A DNA stretch of 64,000 nt, taken from contig NZ_QXFJ01000007.1 of assembly GCF_003584165.1 (NCBI RefSeq), positions 124,001 to 188,000 on the forward strand, given 5' to 3'. The notes under the pieces are model-generated. The model saw only the letters and a list, made by a program, of their open reading frames with translations. It did not search any database and was not told where the DNA came from. Every line of letters starts with the position of its first letter. The stretch's first letter is position 1. This stretch comes from Flagellimonas aequoris. Its GTDB lineage: Bacteria; Bacteroidota; Bacteroidia; Flavobacteriales; Flavobacteriaceae. A program made the translations under genes and the position numbers. This document shows, piece after piece, positions 56,954 through 64,000 of this stretch.

Positions 56954-58123
56954 TTACATGGCTGCCAAAGAGGTATCAGGTTCAACCTTGAAGGTCTTTT
57001 GTTCCGGTTTGATCTGAATTCCCGGACGAACTTTGAGCAAATTACCACTGATGACCTTATCGCTAGATTCCAGACCACCCAAAACAATTCTGTACTTGTG
57101 GTTGTACAACTTGCCTATCTGGATGGGTTTTACCTGAACCGTATTATCCTCACCTACCGTATACACTATTTTTTGTGATTGATTGGTAGTGATCACTTCT
57201 TCGGGAATCAGTAAGACCTCGGTTTCTTGTCCCAACAATCGCATGCGCCCGAACATCCCTGATTCAAGTTCCATGTTCTTGTTGTCAAAAACTGCCCTTC
57301 CTCGAATGGTACCAGTGGTTTGGTGGATTTCGTTATCCACAAAGTCCATATAGCCGACCCTGTCATAGGAAGTTTCATTGGTCAACTTTACCAACACTTG
57401 CTTTTTATCGGTTGAAGCTTTTCCATCACTGGCTCCAGCATTTCCAAAGAAATCCGTTTCACTGGCATCAAAATAAAAGTGCATAGGGGTCACTTGAAGG
57501 ATCGTGGTCAAAAGGCTGGCATCTGCCGACCCTCCTGAAATATAGTTTCCCGGATCCACATATTTTTCACTGACCTTTCCACTGATCGGTGCTTTTATGG
57601 TGGTGTACGAAAGATTCAATTGCGCTTCGGCCAACCTAGCGTTTGCTGCCATTAACCTAGCCTCAGAGGATTTCGCAATCTGTTTGCGCTGTTCTACCTC
57701 TTCCATGGAAACTGCCCTGGAATCCTGTACGGACGAAACACGATCATAATCACTTTTAGTTCTTTGCAGATCTGCCTCGGCTTGCAATTTTTCGGCCTCC
57801 GCTTGTTTTAAGGCCGCATAAAATGGGCGTTGATCCACAATAAAAAGCACTTGACCCTTTTCTACAAAGTCGCCATCCTTGAACTTAACGGATTCCACGT
57901 ATCCGTTTACCCTAGATCTTACCTCTACTCTTTCCGAAGCTTCAAAACGCCCGATGTACTCATCCCAATTGGTAATCTTTTCAGTAGATGGGAGAATATA
58001 GGGTGTTGCCATAGCAACCACCTTCTGTTCCGCAGCGTTGGAATCGGCGCAAGATGTCAGTATCGACCCAAGGATTGCCATAACGCATATGGCCAAAACT
58101 GTCTGTAAATTTTCCTTTTTCAT
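56954..58123 (-). CDS. RND efflux periplasmic adaptor (MFP) lipoprotein
   Basis: The ATG at 58123 opens a lipoprotein signal (Cys25 in LGSILTSC); 389 residues. It has the lipoyl half-motif GYVESVKFKDGDFVEKGQVLF, a helical hairpin (about 95-165) with repeated A/E/K, TIKAPISGKVSEKYVDPGNYI as the second half, and the beta-barrel and membrane-proximal domains. It links the RND pump to the outer-membrane channel. First gene of the efflux operon; 181 bases upstream, including a palindrome, separate it from the AraC regulator gene. Confidence 0.92.
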   Translation of the reverse strand: MKKENLQTVLAICVMAILGSILTSCADSNAAEQKVVAMATPYILPSTEKITNWDEYIGRFEASERVEVRSRVNGYVESVKFKDGDFVEKGQVLFIVDQRPFYAALKQAEAEKLQAEADLQRTKSDYDRVSSVQDSRAVSMEEVEQRKQIAKSSEARLMAANARLAEAQLNLSYTTIKAPISGKVSEKYVDPGNYISGGSADASLLTTILQVTPMHFYFDASETDFFGNAGASDGKASTDKKQVLVKLTNETSYDRVGYMDFVDNEIHQTTGTIRGRAVFDNKNMELESGMFGRMRLLGQETEVLLIPEEVITTNQSQKIVYTVGEDNTVQVKPIQIGKLYNHKYRIVLGGLESSDKVISGNLLKVRPGIQIKPEQKTFKVEPDTSLAAM

Positions 58124-58227
58124 GGTGTTGTTGTTTTTGGTTATAATGATTGATAATGCAAATACCCAAACCCCAATACAGGCTTGGTATGATAAAATTG
58201 TTTTAATGTTTAAATGAAAAAACCCTG

Positions 58228-58252
58228 TCACGAACCGATCGGTCGGCCGTGA
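58228..58252. promoter_or_regulatory. Palindromic operator-like site upstream of the efflux operon
   Basis: ACCGATCGGT (58234-58243) is a perfect 10-base palindrome, flanked by TCACG (58228-58232) and CGTGA (58248-58252). It is GC-rich in an AT-rich region. Sites of this kind resemble TetR/AcrR operators; no tetR gene is in the window, and the adjacent regulator is AraC type. Confidence 0.5.
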
Positions 58253-58304
58253 TATGGTCAATGTCCAAGAACAAAAGTTTGTCTAGATGATGTGCTTTCG
58301 TTGT

Positions 58305-59225
58305 TTAATTGAGCATACGATAATCGTTCGGGGAATACCCCACTCGTTGTTTGAACAGTCTCGTAAAATGCTGCGGGTATTTGAACCCGAGTTCATAGGC
58401 AATCTGGCTTACTGACTTTGTGGTATCAAAGATGCGCTCCTTGGCCACATCGATCAATTTTGTCTGTATATATTCCTGTGCGGTCTTACCTGTTTCCTTT
58501 TTGACCAGGTCCCCAAAATAGTTGGACGACAAGTTGAATTCGGAAGCAAAATACCCAACCGAAGGGAGACCAATGTTTTTTGGATTATCCGATGTAAAAT
58601 AATCGTTCAGCAAACCCTCGAACTTATTGAGGACTCCTTGATTTTGATTGTCCCTTGTGATGAACTGTCTGTCGTAAAAACGCAAACAGTAGTTCAGGAA
58701 CAATTCAATCGTTGAAACGATCAGTGTCTTGCTATGCTTGTCAATGGCCTGTTTTAGTTCAAATCCAATTTTTGAAAAGCAGTCCAGCACAATTTCCCGT
58801 TCACAATCTGAAATATGCAACGCCTCATTCACTTGGTACGAAAAAAAGTTATAGTCATTGATATTTCTGCCTAAAGAAGTCCCTTTGATCAAATCAGGGT
58901 GAAATGCCAAGGCATGCCCCTTGGGTTTCATCTTTTTGCACGCCTTTTTTGACAATTCCTCTGGTTTTGGCGATCTACCGGCCACTTGGCCAGGTCCCAT
59001 GAACACCAATGTACCCTCCTGGTAATCATAATAATGTTTCCCGTATTGCATATCCCCACACTTCACATCCTTCAGCATAACTAAATAGAAGCCAAAGTTC
59101 ATTTTGGATGGCATTTTGGGTTCTACTTTTGAAAAGTCGATCACAGAGACCAAAGGGTGTTCTGTTTTTACCCCATAATGCTTGTTATATTCACAAATGC
59201 TGTCGAATTTTATGATCTTTTCCAT
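58305..59225 (-). CDS. AraC family transcriptional regulator
   Basis: A 306-residue regulator. The N-terminal half (about 1-190) is a cupin-like sensor domain. The C-terminal 100 residues hold two helix-turn-helix motifs: FASEFNLSSNYFGDLVKKE with KTAQEYIQTK, and SVSQIAYELGFKYPQHFTRL with the typical GYSPNDYR end. It lies on the same strand as the efflux operon and probably controls it or is co-expressed with it. A -7-like TAACTTTG lies 24 bases upstream of its start. Confidence 0.9.
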   Translation of the reverse strand: MEKIIKFDSICEYNKHYGVKTEHPLVSVIDFSKVEPKMPSKMNFGFYLVMLKDVKCGDMQYGKHYYDYQEGTLVFMGPGQVAGRSPKPEELSKKACKKMKPKGHALAFHPDLIKGTSLGRNINDYNFFSYQVNEALHISDCEREIVLDCFSKIGFELKQAIDKHSKTLIVSTIELFLNYCLRFYDRQFITRDNQNQGVLNKFEGLLNDYFTSDNPKNIGLPSVGYFASEFNLSSNYFGDLVKKETGKTAQEYIQTKLIDVAKERIFDTTKSVSQIAYELGFKYPQHFTRLFKQRVGYSPNDYRMLN

Positions 59226-59667
59226 GGGTACTGTTGCTTTACTCCAACCAAAGTTAGATCATTATCTTAGTTATGGTACACCCTACGGTAATAATGGTAT
59301 GCTTTCGGTAATATGTATAACTTTTACTACTCTACAGTTGTAATTTTGGAGTATCACAAAAGTATATCAAACTCATTTTAAGCAAAATACACTCTTATTT
59401 TTTATAATTTGGGAAAAGCAAAAATTTATACTTACGGTGAGGGGTGAGTGTTATGAAGCGCTTAGGAGGTGAAAACAAGCCTATGGGAGGGTGTCGAAAA
59501 TAAAACTTTGGCCTTGCATTTGCCTTGTCAATATTAGTCTTCAAATCAAGACTGAACAAAATAAAGATATCTCGCCGATAGTGAAAAAATGCTAAAATAA
59601 CCTTTAATCCCTATTCAAGAATTGTGTGTTTGGGGTTTAAGACAGTTTGAGGTCAATTGATTTTGAA
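59226..59667. other. 442-base gap: AraC promoter, micro-ORF, small inverted repeat
   Basis: No normal gene is present. On the minus strand TAACTTTG (59249-59256) is the likely -7 element of the AraC gene. On the plus strand a 16-codon ORF runs from ATG 59453 to TAA 59503 in a purine-rich stretch, but nothing shows that it is expressed. AGTCTT/AAGACT (59536-59553) is a short inverted repeat with a 6-base loop. The rest is AT-rich and I see nothing else in it. Confidence 0.5.
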
Positions 59668-60255
59668 TCAATATCTCGGTACCGCGAATACCCCTTCAGA
59701 AACCACCAAAGTATTCAATAATTCTACGGTTCCACCACTTAGGTCATACAACAAAAGTGTTCCGTAAAAAGTACCACTTATCTTGGTCTCTGTTATTTCG
59801 GTAAAGGTTACCGAAGCCAATTCATAAAGTGCGGTTGGTCCTGTATTCAATGCTGCTGAGTACAGATTTCCCTGCTCGTAATAATAGCTCATCAAGAAAA
59901 CGGAGCTAGGGGTACGGTCACCCTCGCCAACAATATTGGTATAGTCAACTCCTGTGACAATGTCCGCGGAATCGCTCAAAAAAAGAGTCACTCTATTGAG
60001 AGGGTTTGTTTCAAAAATGTTCTCAATTCCAACAATGCTTGCAACATAATTTCCTGTCCCACTATCAAAAAGAATGGACCCCGTCAGGTTTATTTGGGAT
60101 TCGGGTAGATAGTCATAGGATATTTGTGAACCGTCCACCTTAAACCGGAAGTAATATTCGCTTTGTTGATTTCCATTATCATCGGAATCATCCGATGAGC
60201 AACCCAACAGGACCAATAGGGATGCCAGTGCCAAAAAAAATCCTCTACCCTTCAT
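59668..60255 (-). CDS. Hypothetical lipoprotein
   Basis: The ATG at 60255 overlaps the last codons of the PspC-domain gene and opens a lipoprotein signal (Cys19 in LLVLLGC), followed by an Asp/Ser-rich tether; 195 residues. The remainder is beta-rich, with YYFRFKVDGSQISYDY and several FTEITETKISGTFYG-like strands, similar in style to Bacteroidota surface or periplasmic lipoproteins. I recognise no family. It is translationally coupled to the PspC-domain gene, so the two may work together at the envelope. Confidence 0.7.
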   Translation of the reverse strand: MKGRGFFLALASLLVLLGCSSDDSDDNGNQQSEYYFRFKVDGSQISYDYLPESQINLTGSILFDSGTGNYVASIVGIENIFETNPLNRVTLFLSDSADIVTGVDYTNIVGEGDRTPSSVFLMSYYYEQGNLYSAALNTGPTALYELASVTFTEITETKISGTFYGTLLLYDLSGGTVELLNTLVVSEGVFAVPRY

Positions 60256-60718
60256 TTTTGTTGCCATTCTTGTTCTTGGAGGAATCCATGAAATATCCTA
60301 TGGCACCTCCTATCAACATAAAGACCACTACCCCGATCAGGGCATCCCAAATAATGTCCATCCCATTACCTACGTATCGGTCCACCTGGTCCACAATGGT
60401 TACAAAATTTTTAAGGTAGCCTGTAATGCCCCCAGCCATTTGTTGCACCATATCGGATTGAAAATGGTAGCTAAATGGGATACCCAACAACGCCCCTATC
60501 AGGGCAAAGGTCACCATCTTGCCCGCCATTTTGTTCAAAATCAAATAAAATCCCAAATAGGCCACTATCCCAAAAGGGATGAACAATAAGGTGAGTACAA
60601 TGAAGGCAATCCGGATGACGACGGGTTGCAGGCTTGTTTTTAGTGCCAATTTGCTGCAAACGCCCAGAAGGGTTCTTTCAGGGCGGGTGAAGTATTGGGT
60701 TATCTTTTGTGTATCCAT
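60245..60718 (-). CDS. PspC domain membrane protein
   Basis: The ATG at 60718 is preferred over an upstream in-frame start because it puts the PspC domain at the N-terminus: TRPERTLLGVCSKLA then VIRIAFIVLTLLFIPFGIVAYLGFYL; 157 residues. Two further hydrophobic segments (about 70-90 and 115-140) are separated by a periplasmic or cytoplasmic segment. PspC proteins take part in membrane-stress sensing. It is paired with an overlapping lipoprotein gene and is divergent from a LytS-type kinase. Confidence 0.8.
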   Translation of the reverse strand: MDTQKITQYFTRPERTLLGVCSKLALKTSLQPVVIRIAFIVLTLLFIPFGIVAYLGFYLILNKMAGKMVTFALIGALLGIPFSYHFQSDMVQQMAGGITGYLKNFVTIVDQVDRYVGNGMDIIWDALIGVVVFMLIGGAIGYFMDSSKNKNGNKNEG

Positions 60719-60884
60719 TTGGTTGCGGTTATGATTACGAAGATTGAAATTAAAGAAGGGCTGCATTCCTGTAAACTGTAAATGATTATCTGCATGAACC
60801 TTCTTATTTTATGCTGTATCTCATTTATTCTTTGCGAAAATGTGTATTTTCATTTTGCCTTCATCCAGATTAAAGGGTTGCGAT
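60719..60884. promoter_or_regulatory. Divergent promoter region, PspC gene / histidine kinase
   Basis: A 166-base gap must hold promoters for both directions. Near matches such as TATTCTTTG (one base too long for TAnnTTTG) occur on the plus strand; no complete promoter is convincing. Confidence 0.35.
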
Positions 60885-62675
60885 ATGAAATACCTCAAAA
60901 CATTGATGTTGTTTTTGGTTGTTGTGCATTCATACGCCCAACAATTTCAGATAGAACTAGATTCCCTTTCCCAAAAAATCGCTTCAAGCCCAATCAGCAA
61001 TAAAGAAACCATCGACCTTAGAAACCAATATACCAAGCAAGCCCTTTTTGCCAATCCTTCCGATACTACACTCTTGTCATTTTCAAAAAAAACGGTAGAC
61101 TTGGCAACGGACTTGAGATATTGGAAAGGACTTTTGTTGGGATATGAACGTGTGGCCTTGGTATATCAATATTCCTTCTCCAATCCGTACAAAGCATTGG
61201 AATATTATCACAAAGCCTTGGATCTTATGGGAAAGGACAAGGACTTGCAAACGCTTGGATGGAGCATTTATGGAGGTATAGGCACCCTGTACTATGAGCA
61301 GGAAGAATACGACAAGGCCTTGGAACAGTTCAGAAAGGTATTGCATAACGATAAAAATCTTGAACTTACTGCAACGGCCAACATCGCCAATATTTTTGGC
61401 TCTCTGTACCAATTGGATTCGGCCATATATTACTACAACAGGGCTTTAAATCTTGAACAAGTGACAAACAACCCAACCTATAGGGCCAATCTGTACAGCA
61501 ACCTATCCTTGGTCTATAGTCAGGCAAATCAAATGGACTCCGCTTTGACATCAGCAGAAAAGAGTATCGGCCTTATTGAGCAATATGGAATTGAGTTCGT
61601 TCGTCCCACTGCTTATGCGAATGCATCTATGGCCTATTTGGGCAACAAGGATTATGATAATGCCGAGCAATACGCCAACGAAGCATTACAACTAAGCGAA
61701 GCTCAAGGAAATATTTTTCTTCAAAAGTCAGCTTGGGGCACACTTGCCGATCTGTATTCAGCCAAAGGAGAATTTTCCAAGGCGTTGGAAGCCTACACCA
61801 AATTTTCTGAGTTGAAGGATAGCCTCAACAACCAGAACAGGCGGGTAGAGATCAACCGTAGTCAGTTGGAGTTCGAATTTGAAAAAGAAAGGGCCATTGC
61901 CCAAGCGGAGATAGATAGACAATCTACCATTAAAACGGCTTCGCTCTTAGGCGGAGGCGGTCTGTTGGCAGCATCTGTTTTCGGATTTGTACTCTACAAA
62001 AGACGAAGGGATGCCGTGGAACAAAAAAAAGAAGCAGAATTCAGGGCTCTGGTAGCCGATACGGAATTAAAGGCGCTCCGAGCGCAGATGAATCCGCATT
62101 TTATATTCAATTCCCTCAATTCCATTGGGGATTATATCCTTAAAAACGACAACGAAACGGCACTGGAATACCTTACCAAATTTGCAAAGTTGATGCGGAT
62201 GGTGCTCGAGAATTCCGAAACCAAGACCATACCTTTGGAAGAGGATTTAAAGTTTCTTGAACTCTATCTTCAGGTCGAAGCCAAAAGACAACCCGGTAAA
62301 TTTTCATACGTCATTGATGTTGATGAAGGACTTGATGCTGAAAATACCTTGGTTCCCCCATTGCTGTTACAGCCCTTTATAGAAAACAGCATTTGGCATG
62401 GGTTTCGTGACAAGGATGGACAAGGACACATACTGATCTCCATTAGGGAAAAGAACGAAATGCTCCTGTGTTCTGTAGAAGACAATGGGACAGGCATACA
62501 TGAAAAAACAAAAGAAAATAGCTCAAAAAAATCCTTTGGGGTTTCCATAACAGAAAATCGATTGGAAATCCTGAACAAACAACAAAACAAGAAAGGTAAA
62601 CTGCAGATTGTAGATTTAGGTAGTCAAAAAGGTACCCGGATTGAAATCAGCATACCCCATGAACGTTTTTTTTAA
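60885..62675 (+). CDS. LytS-type sensor histidine kinase with TPR sensor domain
   Basis: The start ATG at 60885 opens a signal peptide (to about residue 19); 596 residues. A periplasmic region of about six TPR units (about 65-325; for example YKALEYYHKALDLM, YDKALEQFRKVL, YDNAEQYANEALQL) is followed by one membrane helix near 350-370 and a coiled segment. The His_kinase domain follows with the phospho-accepting His in NPHFIFNSLNSIG near residue 404 and the ATP site in VEDNGTGIHE. Partner of the LytTR regulator 17 bases downstream. Confidence 0.9.
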   Translation: MKYLKTLMLFLVVVHSYAQQFQIELDSLSQKIASSPISNKETIDLRNQYTKQALFANPSDTTLLSFSKKTVDLATDLRYWKGLLLGYERVALVYQYSFSNPYKALEYYHKALDLMGKDKDLQTLGWSIYGGIGTLYYEQEEYDKALEQFRKVLHNDKNLELTATANIANIFGSLYQLDSAIYYYNRALNLEQVTNNPTYRANLYSNLSLVYSQANQMDSALTSAEKSIGLIEQYGIEFVRPTAYANASMAYLGNKDYDNAEQYANEALQLSEAQGNIFLQKSAWGTLADLYSAKGEFSKALEAYTKFSELKDSLNNQNRRVEINRSQLEFEFEKERAIAQAEIDRQSTIKTASLLGGGGLLAASVFGFVLYKRRRDAVEQKKEAEFRALVADTELKALRAQMNPHFIFNSLNSIGDYILKNDNETALEYLTKFAKLMRMVLENSETKTIPLEEDLKFLELYLQVEAKRQPGKFSYVIDVDEGLDAENTLVPPLLLQPFIENSIWHGFRDKDGQGHILISIREKNEMLLCSVEDNGTGIHEKTKENSSKKSFGVSITENRLEILNKQQNKKGKLQIVDLGSQKGTRIEISIPHERFF

Positions 62676-62692
62676 ATGGAACCGCAACTTAT

Positions 62693-63427
62693 ATGAAAGT
62701 AGCCATTGTAGATGATGAACAACATTGCATTGACCATTTGGTGGCATTACTAAAACCGTATGGTTCCAAAGTGGACCTATCTTGTTTTGGCAGTGCCGAA
62801 GAGGCTATTAAGGGTTTGGATTCCATCCATCCCGATATTGTTTTTATGGACGTTCAGCTCCATGCAAAAACAGGGTTTGATGTGTTATCCTCCCTCCCAA
62901 AACGTGATTTCAGCCTCATCTTTACCACTGCATATGAAGCTTATGCCATTGAGGCTTTCAAGTTTTCCGCCATTGACTATCTCCTAAAACCAGTGGACAA
63001 GGACGATTTTGAAATGGCTCTTCAAAAAGCTATGGAAAAGGTGGAACAATCTCAACTCCATGATCGGGTCAAGGTACTATTGTCGCATATTTCAACGGAA
63101 AACAACCCTAAACGCATCAGTATCCCCTCCAATGATGGCTATGCATTTCTGTCGATCGAGGATATTGTTCGGTGTCAGGCCGATATCAACTACACCCATA
63201 TTTTCACCGTTGATGGCAAAAAATATACGGCATCCAAGACCTTGAAACATTTTGAAAAACTCTTGGAAGGCCAACACTTTTTCAGGATCCATAATTCGCA
63301 CCTGATCAACTTACATTATGTGACTTCTTATCATAAAGATGGATATGCCACCCTAAAGGATGGCCTTAAATTGGAAGTCTCTACCCGAAGAAAAGAGGCT
63401 TTCATCAAAGAATGTGGTAAACTCTAA
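62693..63427 (+). CDS. LytTR family response regulator
   Basis: A 244-residue regulator. The receiver domain (1-120) has the acidic pair in VAIVDDEQ, the phospho-accepting Asp53 in FMDVQL, Thr in TTAYE and Lys in LLKPVD. The LytTR DNA-binding domain (about 140-243) has IVRCQADINYTHIF and FFRIHNSHLINLHYV. It is co-transcribed with the upstream kinase. Targets are not evident, but such systems often act on envelope genes, including neighbours. Confidence 0.93.
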   Translation: MKVAIVDDEQHCIDHLVALLKPYGSKVDLSCFGSAEEAIKGLDSIHPDIVFMDVQLHAKTGFDVLSSLPKRDFSLIFTTAYEAYAIEAFKFSAIDYLLKPVDKDDFEMALQKAMEKVEQSQLHDRVKVLLSHISTENNPKRISIPSNDGYAFLSIEDIVRCQADINYTHIFTVDGKKYTASKTLKHFEKLLEGQHFFRIHNSHLINLHYVTSYHKDGYATLKDGLKLEVSTRRKEAFIKECGKL

Positions 63428-63451
63428 TTAATAGAAAGGTGAAAATTTAAC

Positions 63452-64000
63452 CTATTCCACTTGATACCCAATAAAGGCTATCTTTTTGCTATCCGGACTC
63501 CAAGATGGTACATTGATGGTTCCCTGTCCGCCAAAAAACACAGGTGTCAGATCCTTGATTTCTTTAGTCTCCAGATTCATCAATCGGAGTTTCACGTCCT
63601 TTCCAAATAAATGGTCCTGCTTTTGATCCGAGGTATAAGCAATATAGGCCACCCATTTATTATCTGGGGAAACATGGGGAAACCAGTTGGAGTTTTCATC
63701 AAATGTCAATTGTTCCGGATCACTCCCATCCACTTTCATACGCCACAATTGCATATGACCTGTTCGGTATGAATTGAAATAGATGTATTTACCATCAGGT
63801 GAATATTCAGGTCCATCGTCCAATCCTTCGGTAAGGGTAAGTCGGGTTTCTTCTCCCCCGTTCACATCAATGGTGTAAATATCGTAGTTACCGTTCCGCT
63901 CGGCACAATAGGCAAGAGTATTCCCATCTGGGCTCCAACCGTGCCAATAAGAAGGCACTTGGTCGGTAACCTTTCTTGGTGCACCTCCTTCCATGGGAAG
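63452..64000 (-). CDS. TolB/PD40 beta-propeller protein (5' truncated)
   Basis: The reading frame is open to the window end, so the visible 182 residues are the C-terminus of a longer protein. It shows WD40-like/PD40 repeats: [51 protein letters not shown] and [16 protein letters not shown], each with the SPDG-type turn. These form a periplasmic beta-propeller like TolB or the N-terminus of S9 peptidases. The missing part prevents a choice. It converges on the response regulator with a 24-base gap. Confidence 0.8.
   Translation of the reverse strand, partial: LPMEGGAPRKVTDQVPSYWHGWSPDGNTLAYCAERNGNYDIYTIDVNGGEETRLTLTEGLDDGPEYSPDGKYIYFNSYRTGHMQLWRMKVDGSDPEQLTFDENSNWFPHVSPDNKWVAYIAYTSDQKQDHLFGKDVKLRLMNLETKEIKDLTPVFFGGQGTINVPSWSPDSKKIAFIGYQVE

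Overview
The window looks like a chromosome segment of a marine-type Flavobacteriaceae (Bacteroidota), perhaps an Allomuricauda/Flagellimonas relative. The evidence is AT-rich intergenic DNA with TAnnTTTG-like -7 promoter elements, bacillithiol synthesis (bshA), Bacteroidota-type LptD and TamB, PspC and LytS/LytTR proteins, and lipoprotein-rich operons. Genus placement is inference. No rRNA, tRNA, CRISPR array, insertion sequence or phage gene was seen.

Region 1 (1-15.5 kb) is a surface-glycopolymer modification locus and the most unusual part. A 5'-truncated FemAB/GNAT-like gene is followed by two divergent MBOAT O-acyltransferase plus SGNH-type partner pairs. The plus-strand pair heads a tightly packed operon that continues with seven tandem, divergent paralogues of the CelD/BioF2 (Acetyltransf_6) GNAT-like family. 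A NodU/TobZ-type O-carbamoyltransferase then converges on the operon, the two stop codons sharing a TTAA. Together these look like a set of acyl and carbamoyl decorating enzymes for an exported polysaccharide, whose backbone genes would lie to the left of the window.

Region 2 (15.6-29.2 kb) is mostly minus strand and concerned with the envelope: an OmpA-like protein, a PrcB-like lipoprotein, bshA, a GH3-beta-lactamase fusion, a conserved unknown protein, two Fe-S redox proteins, an MlaD-type MCE protein and a cell-wall amidase. lptD diverges from the amidase.

Region 3 (29.2-42.7 kb) is housekeeping: ridA, a BadF-type kinase, the pfkA-gapA operon with a hairpin terminator, giant tamB, tsaD-rsmE, a DUF1223 protein, and a DUF4159 / AI-2E permease / THUMP-like methyltransferase run.

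Region 4 (42.7-52.2 kb) has two facing hydrolase operons. On the minus strand are a nucleotidase, a lipoprotein esterase, a VanX-like D,D-dipeptidase and an alpha/beta esterase. On the plus strand are a class IV (D-amino-acid type) aminotransferase, D-aminoacylase, M20 peptidase and serine hydrolase, ending in a good intrinsic terminator. These suggest use of D-amino-acid peptides and peptidoglycan fragments.

Region 5 (52.2-64 kb) holds a tripartite RND efflux operon behind an AraC regulator and a palindromic operator-like site, a 442-bp gap, a PspC protein with a coupled lipoprotein, a divergent LytS/LytTR two-component pair, and the 3' part of a TolB-like beta-propeller gene cut by the window end.
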